Notes under the pieces: model-generated
What the model was told of the DNA's origin: nothing
What the model saw: the letters and a program-made list of their open reading frames with translations, nothing else
Database searches by the model: none
Translations under genes and position numbers: made by a program
NCBI RefSeq assembly: GCF_020715565.1
Contig: NZ_CP085839.1
Span: 1,178,001 to 1,242,000, forward strand
DNA from: Nocardioides sp. Kera G14
Lineage (GTDB): Bacteria > Actinomycetota > Actinomycetes > Propionibacteriales > Nocardioidaceae
Reading direction: 5' to 3'
Length of the DNA stretch: 64,000 nucleotides
Shown here: positions 1 to 9,579 of the stretch, in pieces
Layout of the letters: the number at the start of each line of letters is the position of its first letter
Numbering within the stretch: the stretch's first letter is position 1

Positions 1-2889
1 GGCGACGAGAAGGGCCGGCCGGTCTACGACTGGGACGAGCTGGTCGACCGCGCGCGAGACAACGGACGGGACCACTGGCTCGTGCTGACCGGGTGTCGCA
101 AGGGTTTCCGTGCCCGCGATGACATCGCGACTCTCATCGACGCGTTCGGCGAGGACAACGTCGTCGTCGAGCTGACCGACCACCAGATGCCCACCGACTC
201 CCGCACCAACGATGGGCTCTGGGCCCTGGCCCACGAGCTGCGACTGCCCGCGGTCGCGACCGGCAACGTGCACTACGCCACCCCGCAGGCCAACCACCTC
301 GCCGACGCGATGGCCGCGGTGCGGGCACGCCGGGCGCTGCCCGAGATGGCCGGCTGGCTCGCCCCGCACGGCGCCGCCCACCTGCGCAGCGGTGAGGAGA
401 TGCTGCGACGCTTCGCCCGCTATCCCGGTACCGTCGCCCGCTCGGTCGAGCTCGCCGACGAGTGTGCCTTCGACCTGCGCCGGGCCAAGCCGGAGCTGCC
501 CAGCCGGCAGATCCCGGAGGGCCACACGGCGGCGACCTGGTTGCGGCACCTCACCGAGGAGGGCTTCGAGCTGCGCTACGCCCAGGCCTACCGTCACGAC
601 CCCGACTTCGTGGCGCGCGCCCGAGCACGCGTCGAGCACGAGCTCGACGTGGTGATCGGCAAGAACTTCCCGGGCTACTTCGTGATCGTCCACGACATCG
701 TCGCCTTCGCCCGGTCGGAGGGGATCCTCTGCCAGGGCAGGGGGTCGGCTGCCGCGAGCGCGATCTGCTTCGCCCTCGGCATCACCGCGATCGACCCGGT
801 CTTCTACGGACTGCCCTTCGAGCGGTTCATCTCCGCGCACCGCGAGGAGGAGCCCGACATCGACGTCGACTTCGACTCCAACCGGCGTGAGGAGGTCATC
901 CAGTGGGTCTATGAGACCTACGGCCGGCGCAACGCCGCGCAGGTCGCCAATATCGTCGGTTACCGGCCGAAGATGGCGATCCGTGACGCCGCCAAGGCGT
1001 TGGGGCACAGCCCCGGCCAGCAGGACGCCTGGTCGAAGCAGGTCTCGAGCTGGCGCTCGGTCGAGGCACCTCCTGAGGCCGAGGTCCCTGACGCCGTACT
1101 CGCGCTGGCGAAGGAGTTCCTCGGAGCACCTCGCCATCTCGGGATCCACTCGGGCGGGATGATCCTCACCGAGCGCCCGATCGGCGAGGTGGTGCCGATC
1201 GAGCGGGCGCGGATGGAGAAGCGCACCGTCCTGCAGTGGGACAAGGACGGCTGCGAGTTCATGGGGCTGGTGAAGTTCGACCTGCTCGGGCTCGGCATGC
1301 TCTCCGCGCTCGACCACCTGATGCAGATCGTGCGCACACATCTGGGGGAGAGCTGGGAGCTGGCGACGATCCCCAAGGAGGAGCCGGCGGTCTACGACAT
1401 GCTCTGCCGGGCCGACTCGATCGGTGTCTTCCAGGTCGAGAGCCGTGCCCAGATCGGCACGCTGCCCCGGCTCCAGCCGCGCTGCTTCTACGACCTCGCG
1501 ATCGAGATCGCCCTGATCCGGCCCGGCCCGATCCAGGGTGGCGCAGTCCATCCCTACGTACGTCGTGCCACCGGCCGTGAGGAGGTGGAGTACGCCCATC
1601 CGCTGCTGGAGCCGGTGCTGTCACGGACGCGAGGGGTCCCCCTCTTCCAGGAGCAGCTGATGGAGATGGGCCGTGTCCTGGGTGACTTCAGCGCCGACGA
1701 TGCCGACCTGCTGCGCCGGGCGATGGGCTCCAAGCGGGGCGTCGAGCGGATCGAGTCGCTCAAGGAGCGGCTCTTCGACGGGATGATCGACAAGGGGATG
1801 ACCGAGGCGGCCGCGACGGCGGTCTACTTCCAGATCCTGTCGTTCGCGAACTTCGGCTTCGCCGAGTCGCACGCGCTCTCCTTCGCCAAGCTGGTCTATG
1901 CCTCCTCGTGGTTCAAGCTGCACTACCCCGGGGCGTTCCTCGCCGGCCTGTTGCGCGCCCAGCCGATGGGTTTCTACTCGCCGCAGTCCCTCACCCAGGA
2001 CGCCGTCCGCCACGGCGTGGAGGTACGCCGACCTGACCTGCTGTCGTCAGGGGCGACGGCCGACCTCGAGCCGCTGTCCGACGCCGCTGGTCCCACCGGC
2101 TTCGACGTCTGCCTCCACGACGTGAGGGGGACAACCCCATGGATCCCGGGAACCCCGGATCCGACACCGCACCATCGTCGGGACGGCCGGTTCGCCGTAC
2201 GCCTGGGCCTGGAGGAGGTGCGGGGGATCAGCCGGGAGACGGCGGAGCGGATCGTGGCGGCACGTGAGGAGGCGCCCTTCCGGGACATGCCCGACCTCGC
2301 CCGACGGGCCCGGCTCGACACCGGGCAGCTCGAGGCGCTGGCGACCGCCGGGGCGCTGGGACAGATGGGGGAGGGGCTGAGCCGGCGCGAGGCGCTGTGG
2401 GCGGCGGGCTGGACCGAGTCACCCGACCAGCTGCCCGGGACGGCCCCGGTGGTCGCAGCCCCCGAACTGCCGGCGATGGAGCCGGCCGAGGAGACACTCG
2501 CCGACCTCTGGGCCACGGGCATCACGCCCGACGGGCATCCGTTCGCCCACCTGCGCGCCCAACTGTCGGGCTCCGGCGCGGTCTCGGTGGCCGGCCTGCG
2601 CGACATCGAGGGCGGCACCCGGGTCACCGTCGGTGGCATGGTCACGCACCGGCAGCGACCCTCGACCGCCGGCGGCGTCACGTTCCTCAACCTCGAGGAC
2701 GAGACCGGCATGCTCAACGTGGTCTGCTCCCAGGGCGTGTGGGCGAAGTTCCGCCGCGTCGCCACCTCCAGTTCGACGATGCTGATCCGCGGCATCGTCG
2801 AGAAGCAGGACGGCGTGCTCAACCTCGTCGCCGACCGGCTCTCACCCTTCGTCGAGCTCCGGGGTCACCGCAGCCGCGACTTCCGCTGA
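1..2889 (+). CDS. dnaE2: Error-prone DNA polymerase DnaE2 (5' truncated by window edge)
   Basis: The frame is open from base 1 to the TGA at 2887-2889, giving 962 residues. DnaE2 proteins are usually about 1,050-1,100 residues, so roughly the first 100 (start of the PHP domain) lie outside the window. The family is a C-family polymerase used in SOS-dependent translesion synthesis with ImuA'/ImuB. Visible: the end of the PHP region, the polymerase palm with the acidic motif PDIDVDFDS (visible residues 285-293) and the GRGSAA segment before it, helix-hairpin-helix repeats around 740-790, and a C-terminal OB fold (about 870-915). There is no exonuclease insertion. Its ImuB partner is not visible and may lie upstream. 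The last 48 bases overlap the convergent serine hydrolase gene. Confidence 0.93.
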   Translation, partial: GDEKGRPVYDWDELVDRARDNGRDHWLVLTGCRKGFRARDDIATLIDAFGEDNVVVELTDHQMPTDSRTNDGLWALAHELRLPAVATGNVHYATPQANHLADAMAAVRARRALPEMAGWLAPHGAAHLRSGEEMLRRFARYPGTVARSVELADECAFDLRRAKPELPSRQIPEGHTAATWLRHLTEEGFELRYAQAYRHDPDFVARARARVEHELDVVIGKNFPGYFVIVHDIVAFARSEGILCQGRGSAAASAICFALGITAIDPVFYGLPFERFISAHREEEPDIDVDFDSNRREEVIQWVYETYGRRNAAQVANIVGYRPKMAIRDAAKALGHSPGQQDAWSKQVSSWRSVEAPPEAEVPDAVLALAKEFLGAPRHLGIHSGGMILTERPIGEVVPIERARMEKRTVLQWDKDGCEFMGLVKFDLLGLGMLSALDHLMQIVRTHLGESWELATIPKEEPAVYDMLCRADSIGVFQVESRAQIGTLPRLQPRCFYDLAIEIALIRPGPIQGGAVHPYVRRATGREEVEYAHPLLEPVLSRTRGVPLFQEQLMEMGRVLGDFSADDADLLRRAMGSKRGVERIESLKERLFDGMIDKGMTEAAATAVYFQILSFANFGFAESHALSFAKLVYASSWFKLHYPGAFLAGLLRAQPMGFYSPQSLTQDAVRHGVEVRRPDLLSSGATADLEPLSDAAGPTGFDVCLHDVRGTTPWIPGTPDPTPHHRRDGRFAVRLGLEEVRGISRETAERIVAAREEAPFRDMPDLARRARLDTGQLEALATAGALGQMGEGLSRREALWAAGWTESPDQLPGTAPVVAAPELPAMEPAEETLADLWATGITPDGHPFAHLRAQLSGSGAVSVAGLRDIEGGTRVTVGGMVTHRQRPSTAGGVTFLNLEDETGMLNVVCSQGVWAKFRRVATSSSTMLIRGIVEKQDGVLNLVADRLSPFVELRGHRSRDFR

Positions 2890-4314
2890 GTCGCCCGGAA
2901 CCGTGGCCTTGACCACGACCTGCTGCACCCGCGGCTCGAGCGTGGGAGCGATCTTGATCTCCAACTCGTAACGCCCGTTGGCCGCCGGGATGCTCCACGC
3001 GATGTGGCCCAGCCCGTCGGCGCGCGGCGTCAGCTCCTCCACCGCGAGCCGCATCAGCCCGACTTCCTCTCGCAGCTTCGCCAGCTGGACCTGGCGCTCC
3101 TCCTCCGGCACGTCCATCGCGACATTGGCGGTGAAGACGGTGTGGTCATTGAACGGTGCGTGGTCCGCGATCGTGGCGGCCACACGACGGGTGACCTCCT
3201 CGACCAGCTGCTGCGTCGTAGGGACCGGCAGCGCGCGGGGCCGGTCGGCGGCCAGCACCAAGGCCCGCAGCGCCTCGGTCGCCGCGGCGACCGGAGCCGC
3301 ATAGGTGCCGTTGGCCAGCGCGATGACACCCAGTCCCGTCTCGGGATGCCAGCGCATGTGTGACCCGTAGCCCGGATAGCCGCCGCTGTGCTGGGCCACA
3401 TGGCCGTGGTCGGCGTGATGCTCCGCGATGAGCCCGAAGCCGTAGCCGTAGGCCGCAGCAGCCTTGCCCTCCTTGGCCTCGACATCGATGAAGCGATGCG
3501 CCTGTTGCATATCGCGCCGGCTCGCCGGGCTCAGCGGGTGCGGAGCGCTCGGATTGCGGAAGGCGTCAGTGAAACCGCCGACCCAGCGCGCAAGGTCGGT
3601 GGCGCTGCTGTGCAGGCCGCCCATCGCCGAGAAGGTCCCCGGCGAGGTCGAAGGCTCAGCCACCCAACCACTGCTGCGTGGTTGGAAGCCGACCGCCAGT
3701 TCAGAGCCGACCAGGCTGACGTCGTACGTCGTCGCGGGCATGCCGAGCGGGGTGACGAGCTCGTCGAGGACGAACGCGCGGAAACCGCCATCGGCTCCGA
3801 GCACGCGGTCGATCACCCGGCCCATGACCGCGTAACCGAGGTTCGCGTACTCGAACGCCTCGCCCGGCCGGGCGCCGGTGAGGAAGCCCCCCGCGAGGAA
3901 GGCGTCGAGCTCCTCGGGCGTCTGCGACTCGTTGCGGTCGCCCCACGGGTCGTCGGTGAGGAGGCCGGCGCTCATCGTGAGCAGGTGGCGGATCGTCACG
4001 GGCGCGGAGTCGGCCGAGTGCATCGGTTGGAACTCCGGCACATAGCTGGCGACCGGTGCGTCCAGGGCGAGCTGGCCGCGCTCGACGAGAAGGAGGACCG
4101 CCGAGGCGGTGAAGGACTTCGTCATGGAGGCGATCCGCTGCACGGTCGTAACCGTCGGCGGCCGCTCCTCGTCCAGGGCCGTCGTGCCGAAGGCCCCGGA
4201 GTGGATCAGCTCACCGTCGAGTACGACGCCGTAGACGAGGCCGGGCGACCGCCCGCTCAGATGTGCCTTGCGGAACTCGGCATCGACGGACTCGTACGCG
4301 CTCTCGTGGCTCAC
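2842..4314 (-). CDS. Serine hydrolase, class C beta-lactamase / penicillin-binding protein fold
   Basis: A 490-residue protein with the three active-site motifs of the beta-lactamase-related (PF00144) family: SMTK at residues 63-66 (nucleophile Ser63, Lys66), YAN at 156-158, and HSGG at 309-312 in the place of the KTG box. The extra 110 or so residues after the catalytic domain form a beta-rich C-terminal module. No signal peptide is seen, so it may be cytoplasmic; members act as esterases, D-amino peptidases or PBP-like hydrolases and the substrate cannot be told from sequence. The start is GTG at 4314; no good ribosome site precedes it. Its 3' end runs 48 bases into dnaE2 on the other strand. 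Confidence 0.85.
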   Translation of the reverse strand: MSHESAYESVDAEFRKAHLSGRSPGLVYGVVLDGELIHSGAFGTTALDEERPPTVTTVQRIASMTKSFTASAVLLLVERGQLALDAPVASYVPEFQPMHSADSAPVTIRHLLTMSAGLLTDDPWGDRNESQTPEELDAFLAGGFLTGARPGEAFEYANLGYAVMGRVIDRVLGADGGFRAFVLDELVTPLGMPATTYDVSLVGSELAVGFQPRSSGWVAEPSTSPGTFSAMGGLHSSATDLARWVGGFTDAFRNPSAPHPLSPASRRDMQQAHRFIDVEAKEGKAAAAYGYGFGLIAEHHADHGHVAQHSGGYPGYGSHMRWHPETGLGVIALANGTYAAPVAAATEALRALVLAADRPRALPVPTTQQLVEEVTRRVAATIADHAPFNDHTVFTANVAMDVPEEERQVQLAKLREEVGLMRLAVEELTPRADGLGHIAWSIPAANGRYELEIKIAPTLEPRVQQVVVKATVPGDSAEVAAAVTPELDEG

Positions 4315-4376
4315 GGGAGGGAGTCTGCCGAAGTCATGTTTCGGTCTTTTGTCCGGCGTCGGGATTCAATGTCCTT

Positions 4377-5618
4377 ATGCCCAGCGCCCTGCCCGACGGC
4401 GAACCCGCGCCCGCGGACGGGTCGCTCCCGGCCTCCGCGCTGGCCGGTCTGGGAACGCGGCCGTTCGGCTTCTACGTGCACGTGCCGTTCTGCACGGTCC
4501 GCTGCGGCTACTGCGACTTCAACACCTACACGGCCCTCGAGCTCGGTCCCTCCGTCGTCGCCGGTGGCCATCCCGGTGCCAGCAGGCAGACGTACGCCGA
4601 GGCCGCGATCGCCGAGGTGCGGCAGGCCCGCCGCGTGCTCGGCTCCGCGGCGCCTGAGGTCGAGACGATCTTCTTCGGCGGGGGCACTCCGACCCTGCTC
4701 CCAGCCGAAGACCTGGTGGCCGTGGTCGCGGCGATCCGTGAGGAGTTCGGCCTGGCCGACGACGCCGAGGTGACGACTGAGGCCAACCCCGACTCGGTGA
4801 CGCCGGAAGCCCTTGCTGTCCTGGCCGACGGCGGTTTCAACCGGATCTCCTTCGGCATGCAGAGCGCAGTGCTGCACGTCCTCGCCACGCTCGACCGGAC
4901 GCACAACCCGGCCAACGTGCCGCTCGCCGTCGCCGCCGCACGGGAGGCCGGCATCGCGCAGGTGTCCGTGGACCTCATCTACGGCACGCCGGGGGAGTCG
5001 CGGGCCGACTGGTCGACGACCCTCGAGGCCGCCCTCGCCTGCGAGCCGGATCATGTGTCGGCGTACAGCCTCATCGTGGAGGAGGGGACCGCCCTGGCCC
5101 GACGCGTCCGTCGAGGCGAGCTGCCGATGCCCGATGACGACGACTTCGCCGACAAGTACGTGATGGCCGACGAGGCGATGCGGGCTGCCGGGCTCGAGTG
5201 GTACGAGGTGTCGAACTGGTCGACCGATGTCGCGACGCAGTGTCGGCACAACGTCCTCTACTGGACCGGCGCCGACTGGTGGGGCGTCGGCCCCGGTGCG
5301 CATTCGCACATCGGCGGCACCCGTTGGTGGAACGTCAAGCACCCCGTCGCCTACGCCGACCGCATCGCCGCCGGGCTCTCACCCGCAGCCGCTCGCGAGG
5401 TGCTCACGCCTGAGGACCAACAGGTGGAGCGGATCCTCCTCGAGCTGCGCCTCGCCACCGGCCTCCCGGTCTCGGCCCTGCCCGATCAGGCCCTCGTCGC
5501 CGGCCCGGTCGCCGCCGGCCTGACGTACGTCGACGACACCCCCGACGGCACGCGGCTCAAGCTCACCGATCCCGGCCGCCTCCTCGCCGACGGCGTCGTC
5601 CGCGACCTCCTGCCCTGA
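4377..5618 (+). CDS. hemW: Radical SAM heme chaperone HemW
   Basis: A 413-residue protein. The radical-SAM cluster motif C-x3-C-x2-C is at Cys39, Cys43 and Cys46, followed by a GGGTP loop. The HNxxYW signature (HNVLYW) distinguishes HemW from true oxygen-independent coproporphyrinogen oxidase HemN. HemW binds heme and is thought to insert it into target proteins. The ATG at 4377 is preferred over in-frame upstream codons because the latter would extend into the divergent serine hydrolase gene and encode a non-conserved Arg-rich stretch. The gene ends at a palindrome shared with the convergent DUF3097 gene. In actinobacteria hemW commonly sits just upstream of hrcA-dnaJ, as here. Confidence 0.92.
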   Translation: MPSALPDGEPAPADGSLPASALAGLGTRPFGFYVHVPFCTVRCGYCDFNTYTALELGPSVVAGGHPGASRQTYAEAAIAEVRQARRVLGSAAPEVETIFFGGGTPTLLPAEDLVAVVAAIREEFGLADDAEVTTEANPDSVTPEALAVLADGGFNRISFGMQSAVLHVLATLDRTHNPANVPLAVAAAREAGIAQVSVDLIYGTPGESRADWSTTLEAALACEPDHVSAYSLIVEEGTALARRVRRGELPMPDDDDFADKYVMADEAMRAAGLEWYEVSNWSTDVATQCRHNVLYWTGADWWGVGPGAHSHIGGTRWWNVKHPVAYADRIAAGLSPAAAREVLTPEDQQVERILLELRLATGLPVSALPDQALVAGPVAAGLTYVDDTPDGTRLKLTDPGRLLADGVVRDLLP

Positions 5619-5637
5619 TCAGGGCCCCGACTCGGGG
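5612..5637. terminator. Bidirectional hairpins between hemW and the DUF3097 gene
   Basis: Two adjacent GC-rich palindromes lie exactly between the convergent stop codons: CCCTGATCAGGG at 5613-5624 (containing the hemW stop) and CCCCG-ACT-CGGGG at 5625-5637. There is no T-tract, which is common for actinobacterial terminators. Function as a shared terminator is inferred. Confidence 0.5.
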
Positions 5638-6501
5638 TCAGGAAACCCCTGATTCGGCGGTGACGAAGTCGATCAGCTCCTCGACCCGCCCGAGGAGTGC
5701 GGGGTCGAGGTCGTCGTAGGACTTCACCTTCGACAGCAGGTGCTGCCAGGCCCGGGCGATGTCCGCCTGGTCGCGGTGCGGCCAGCCGAGGTGCTGGCAG
5801 ATGCCCTTCTTCCACTCGATAGAGCGGGGAATCGTGGGCCACGCCTGGAGCCCGACGCGGTCGGGCTTGATGGCCGCCCAGACGTCGATGAACGGGTGAC
5901 CGAGGATCAGCACGTCCTTGCCGACCGGCGATCGTCGGATCGCGTCGGCGATCCGGGACTCCTTGGAGCCGGCGACGAGGTGGTCGACGAGTACGCCGAC
6001 CCGCCGCTGCGGCCCCGGACGGAAGTCCTTCAGGTGGTCGGCCAGGTCGTCCACACCGCCGAGGTACTCCACGACGACGCCCTCGATCCGCAGATCGTCG
6101 CCCCAGACCTTCTCGACCAGCTCGGCGTCATGGCGCCCCTCGACGAAGACCCGCGAGGCGCGAGCCACGCGCGCCTGGGCCCCTTCCACAGCGAGCGATC
6201 CAGAGGCGGTCCGCTTCGGCCCGGTGGCCACAGCCGCAGACGAACGGGGCGGAGCGACGAGGATGACCGGCCTGCCGTCGTACAGGAAACCGGGCCCGAG
6301 CGGGAAGGAGCGACGCTTGTTGCGGCGGTCCTCGAGTGTGACCGTGCCCAGATCCCGATCGACGGCCACGATCTCGCCCACCCACTCGGGGGAGACCGAC
6401 TCCACCACGTCGCCGAGCGTGGCTGGCGCTTCGACCGCGCGGCCGTTCTTCGGCGCACGCCAGTCGGTGCTGAGGATGTCGGAGCCGTAACGGTCAGCCA
6501 T
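5638..6501 (-). CDS. DUF3097 family protein, possible TOPRIM-like nucleic-acid enzyme
   Basis: A 287-residue protein of the actinobacterial DUF3097 family, function unknown. The N-terminal third is beta-rich with an SH3-like look (residues about 20-90). The middle carries VFVEGRHDAELV followed about 50 residues later by VGVLVDHLV. This spacing and the glutamate-then-aspartate pattern resemble TOPRIM domains of primases and RNase M5, but the second motif has VDH rather than DxD, so the assignment is only a suggestion. The ATG at 6501 is chosen because residues upstream of it are not conserved-looking and would cover the hrcA promoter and CIRCE. It is divergent from hrcA and convergent with hemW. 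Confidence 0.85.
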   Translation of the reverse strand: MADRYGSDILSTDWRAPKNGRAVEAPATLGDVVESVSPEWVGEIVAVDRDLGTVTLEDRRNKRRSFPLGPGFLYDGRPVILVAPPRSSAAVATGPKRTASGSLAVEGAQARVARASRVFVEGRHDAELVEKVWGDDLRIEGVVVEYLGGVDDLADHLKDFRPGPQRRVGVLVDHLVAGSKESRIADAIRRSPVGKDVLILGHPFIDVWAAIKPDRVGLQAWPTIPRSIEWKKGICQHLGWPHRDQADIARAWQHLLSKVKSYDDLDPALLGRVEELIDFVTAESGVS

Positions 6502-6554
6502 GGGCCCGATTGTCCCAGCAGTCACACCCGTCACGGGGTAGCGACGCGGTAGTC

Positions 6555-6581
6555 TTGGCACTCCGGAACCCAGAGTGCCAA
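6555..6581 (+). promoter_or_regulatory. CIRCE operator of hrcA-dnaJ
   Basis: A perfect inverted repeat TTGGCACTC-N9-GAGTGCCAA lies 26 bases upstream of the hrcA ATG. The known CIRCE consensus is TTAGCACTC-N9-GAGTGCTAA; the only change (A to G at position 3 with the compensating C in the other arm) keeps the dyad perfect. HrcA binds this element and releases it when the GroE chaperonin is titrated by misfolded protein. A possible -10 box, TAGTCT at 6550-6555, touches the left arm, so bound HrcA would block the promoter. Confidence 0.9.
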
Positions 6582-6607
6582 CGAGTGCGATCAACGGAGG
6601 TGAGTGC

Positions 6608-7630
6608 ATGCAGAACGAGCGCAGGCTCGCCGTGCTCCGCGCCATCGTCGAGGACTACGTCGCGACCGAGGTGCCGGTCGGCTCGAAGTCCCTGGTCGAG
6701 CGCCACCAGCTCAACGTCTCACCGGCGACCGTCCGCAACGACATGGCCGTCCTCGAGGACGAGGGCTACATCACCCAGCCGCACACCAGCGCCGGGCGCG
6801 TCCCGACGGACAAGGGCTACCGCCTCTTCGTCGACCGGCTCGACGGCGTCAAGCCGCTCAGCCCGGCCGAGAAGCGGGCGATCGGCGACTTCATGAGCGG
6901 CGCGGTCGATCTCGACGACGTCGTCCAGCGAAGTGTGAGGCTGCTGAGCCAGCTCACCCATCAGGTCGCGATCGTGCAGTACCCGACGCTGAGCCGCTCC
7001 ACGGTCCGTCACGTTGAGCTGATCTCGCTCAGCCCGACCCGGGTCCTCGCGGTCCTCATCCTCAGCACCGGCCGCGTCGAGCAGCGCGTGGTCGAGCTGC
7101 CGGCCGAGCTCAGCGACGACTCGCTCGCGACGCTGCGCACGCACATCAACACCGCGGCCGCCGGCGCGCTCATCGCCGACGCCGCGGCCTCGCTCCGGGC
7201 ACTCGCCGACGAGGTCCCCCCGACCCTCGCCCAGTCGGTCAGCACGATCGGCGAGGCTCTCGTCGAGGCGATGTCGGACCACCGCTCCGCGGAGCGGATC
7301 GCGATCGCCGGTACGTCGAACCTCGCCCGCTTCAGTGACTCCTTCGACTCCGCCGTACGCCCTCTGCTGGAGGCGCTGGAGGAGCATGTCGTCCTGCTCA
7401 AGCTGATGGGCGAGGCCTCCGCCAGCGGCACCGTGACCGTCCGCATCGGTGCCGAGGGGCCGGTCGAGCACCTGTCGTCGACGAGCGTCGTCACGACCGG
7501 CTACGGCCCCCAGGACGAGGCGCTCGCGATGCTCGGCATCGTGGGCCCCACCCGCATGGACTACCCCGGAACGATGGCGGCCGTCCGTGCCGTCGCCCGT
7601 TACGTCTCCCGCATCCTCGACGAAAGCTGA
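6608..7630 (+). CDS. hrcA: Heat-inducible transcription repressor HrcA
   Basis: A 340-residue repressor. The N-terminal winged helix (residues about 1-75) contains the family signature with [15 protein letters not shown] and TSAGRVPT; the rest is the dimerisation and inserted domain typical of HrcA. The ATG at 6608 follows a strong GGAGGTGA ribosome site (6597-6604). The CIRCE element directly upstream makes the gene autoregulated. dnaJ starts 13 bases downstream, the standard actinobacterial hrcA-dnaJ2 operon; groEL, the usual co-target, is not in the window. Confidence 0.97.
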   Translation: MQNERRLAVLRAIVEDYVATEVPVGSKSLVERHQLNVSPATVRNDMAVLEDEGYITQPHTSAGRVPTDKGYRLFVDRLDGVKPLSPAEKRAIGDFMSGAVDLDDVVQRSVRLLSQLTHQVAIVQYPTLSRSTVRHVELISLSPTRVLAVLILSTGRVEQRVVELPAELSDDSLATLRTHINTAAAGALIADAAASLRALADEVPPTLAQSVSTIGEALVEAMSDHRSAERIAIAGTSNLARFSDSFDSAVRPLLEALEEHVVLLKLMGEASASGTVTVRIGAEGPVEHLSSTSVVTTGYGPQDEALAMLGIVGPTRMDYPGTMAAVRAVARYVSRILDES

Positions 7631-7643
7631 CCCTGAGAACCAC

Positions 7644-8819
7644 ATGGATCCCTACGAGCTGCTGGGCGTCTCCCGTGACGCCGACGACGCCGCGATCAAG
7701 AAGGCCTACCGGTCGCTGGCGCGCAAGTACCATCCCGACGTCAACCCGGACGAGGCGTCCCAGGAGAAGTTCAAGGAGATCTCGCACGCCTACGAGATCC
7801 TGAGCGACCCGCAGAAGCGCGCCGCCTACGACCGTGGCGGCGACATGGGTTTCGGCTTCGGCGGGGGCGCGGGCGCCGGGGCTGGGTTCTCGTTCACCGA
7901 CATCATGGACGCCTTCTTCGGCGGCCAGGGCGGTGGCGGTACGTCGTCGGGCCGTGGTCCGCGCACCCGCACCCGTCGCGGCCAGGACGCCCTGGTCGGC
8001 CTCGAGATCGACCTCGCGGAGGCGGCCTTCGGTGCCAGCCACGAGATGACCCTCGACACCGCGGTCGTCTGCGAGACCTGCCACGGCGACGGCGCCGCGC
8101 CCGGCTCCAAGCCGGTCACCTGTGAGACCTGCCACGGTGCCGGTGAGGTCGCGCACGTGCAGCGCAGCTTCCTCGGCGAGATCCGTACCCTGCGCCCGTG
8201 TGCGGCCTGCCGTGGCTTCGGCACGATCATCCCGGACCCCTGCCGCGACTGCGGTGGTGACGGCCGGGTCCGCACCCGCCGCACCCTCACGATCAAGGTC
8301 CCTGCCGGTGTCGACTCCGGCACCCGGCTTCAGCTCACCGGGCAGGGCGAGGTCGGTCCGGGCGGGGGCCCGGCGGGCGACCTCTACGTCGAGCTCCGTG
8401 TCGCGCGGCATCCGATCTTCACCCGCCAGGGCGGCGACCTGCACTGCACGGTGACCGTCCCGATGACGGCGGCAGCGCTCGGTACCGTGCTCACGATGCC
8501 GACCCTCGAGGCCGACCTCGTGAGCGAGGACTTCACACCGGAGACGCCCACCAGCTTCGACCTCGAGGTGAAGCCCGGCACCCAACCGGGCTCGGAGCAG
8601 GTCCTACGTGGCCTCGGTGTCCCCGGTCTGCACGGCCGCGGCCGGGGCGACCTCGTCGTCACCGTCCTGGTCGAGACCCCGACCGGCCTCGACGAGCAGC
8701 AGGCCGAGCTTCTGGCTCAGCTCGCGAAGCTCCGCGACGAGGAGCACCCCGCCGGCAGCATCAAGGCCACCAAGCAGGGCCTCTTCGGCCGGATCCGCGA
8801 CGTCTTCGGCGAGCACTGA
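7644..8819 (+). CDS. dnaJ: Molecular chaperone DnaJ (DnaJ2 type)
   Basis: A 391-residue type I J-protein. The J domain carries the HPD motif at residues 30-32, which stimulates DnaK ATPase. A Gly/Phe-rich linker follows (about 67-95). Four CxxCxGxG-like zinc-finger repeats lie between about 140 and 210 ([32 protein letters not shown]), and then the two C-terminal substrate-binding domains. The ATG at 7644 is 13 bases after the hrcA stop, so the pair is cotranscribed under CIRCE control. This is the hrcA-linked paralogue; the dnaK-linked copy would be elsewhere. Confidence 0.96.
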   Translation: MDPYELLGVSRDADDAAIKKAYRSLARKYHPDVNPDEASQEKFKEISHAYEILSDPQKRAAYDRGGDMGFGFGGGAGAGAGFSFTDIMDAFFGGQGGGGTSSGRGPRTRTRRGQDALVGLEIDLAEAAFGASHEMTLDTAVVCETCHGDGAAPGSKPVTCETCHGAGEVAHVQRSFLGEIRTLRPCAACRGFGTIIPDPCRDCGGDGRVRTRRTLTIKVPAGVDSGTRLQLTGQGEVGPGGGPAGDLYVELRVARHPIFTRQGGDLHCTVTVPMTAAALGTVLTMPTLEADLVSEDFTPETPTSFDLEVKPGTQPGSEQVLRGLGVPGLHGRGRGDLVVTVLVETPTGLDEQQAELLAQLAKLRDEEHPAGSIKATKQGLFGRIRDVFGEH

Positions 8820-8826
8820 GCCTGGC

Positions 8827-9570
8827 TCAGGCCCAGCGGGAGGTTCGTGACATCACGGCCGCCAGCGCGGCGACGCCGGCGGTCGACGTACGCAGCACTT
8901 CGGCGCCCATCTTCACGCTGACCGCGCCCGCAGCGACGAAGGCGTCGACCTCCTCGGGGGTGAAGCTGCCCTCGGGGCCGATGACGAGCAGGATCTCGCC
9001 CGAGGTCGGTACGTCGACCGAGGCGATCGGACGCGTAGCCGACTCCCACAGGACCACGGCGAGCGAGGCCGCCTCGATCCGTGCGACGACGTCAGCCGTC
9101 GAGGCAAGCTCAGACACCTGGGAGAACCACGAGCGTCGAGCCTGCTTGCTCGCCTCCCGTGCCGTGGAGCGCCAGCGAGCGAGGGGCTTCACGCCCCGCT
9201 CACCGCGCCACGAGACGATCGACCGCGTCGCCGCCCACGGCATGACCGTGGAGACGCCGATCTCGGTCATCATCTCGACGGCGAGCTCGCCGCGCTCGCC
9301 CTTGGGCAGCGCTTGGGCGACCGTGAAGGTGGGGTCCAGCGGCGGCGCCACGTCGACCGAGTCGACGACGACGTCCATCGACCTCTTCGCCTGGGTCGAG
9401 CGGATCGTCCCGGTCGCACTCGTCCCGAGCCCGTCGGTGATCACCACCTGCTCGTCGACGGCGAGTCGTCGTACGGCGACGGCATGGCGTCCCTCATCGC
9501 CGTCGACGGTCACGACATCGCCGACAGCAACGCCCGCGAGCGAGTCGACGAGGTGGACCGGAAGGCTCAC
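8827..9570 (-). CDS. rsmE: 16S rRNA (uracil(1498)-N(3))-methyltransferase RsmE
   Basis: A 247-residue SPOUT-class methyltransferase. It has the N-terminal PUA-like domain (about 1-70) and the C-terminal knotted SAM-binding domain with GPEGSFTPEEV (about residues 196-206) and LRTSTAG near the end. It methylates U1498 of 16S rRNA in the 30S decoding region. It is convergent with dnaJ (7 bases apart) and lies 9 bases downstream of the lipoprotein gene on the same strand. The linkage with dnaJ is typical of many bacteria. Confidence 0.94.
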   Translation of the reverse strand: MSLPVHLVDSLAGVAVGDVVTVDGDEGRHAVAVRRLAVDEQVVITDGLGTSATGTIRSTQAKRSMDVVVDSVDVAPPLDPTFTVAQALPKGERGELAVEMMTEIGVSTVMPWAATRSIVSWRGERGVKPLARWRSTAREASKQARRSWFSQVSELASTADVVARIEAASLAVVLWESATRPIASVDVPTSGEILLVIGPEGSFTPEEVDAFVAAGAVSVKMGAEVLRTSTAGVAALAAVMSRTSRWA

Positions 9571-9579
9571 GTCAGGGCG

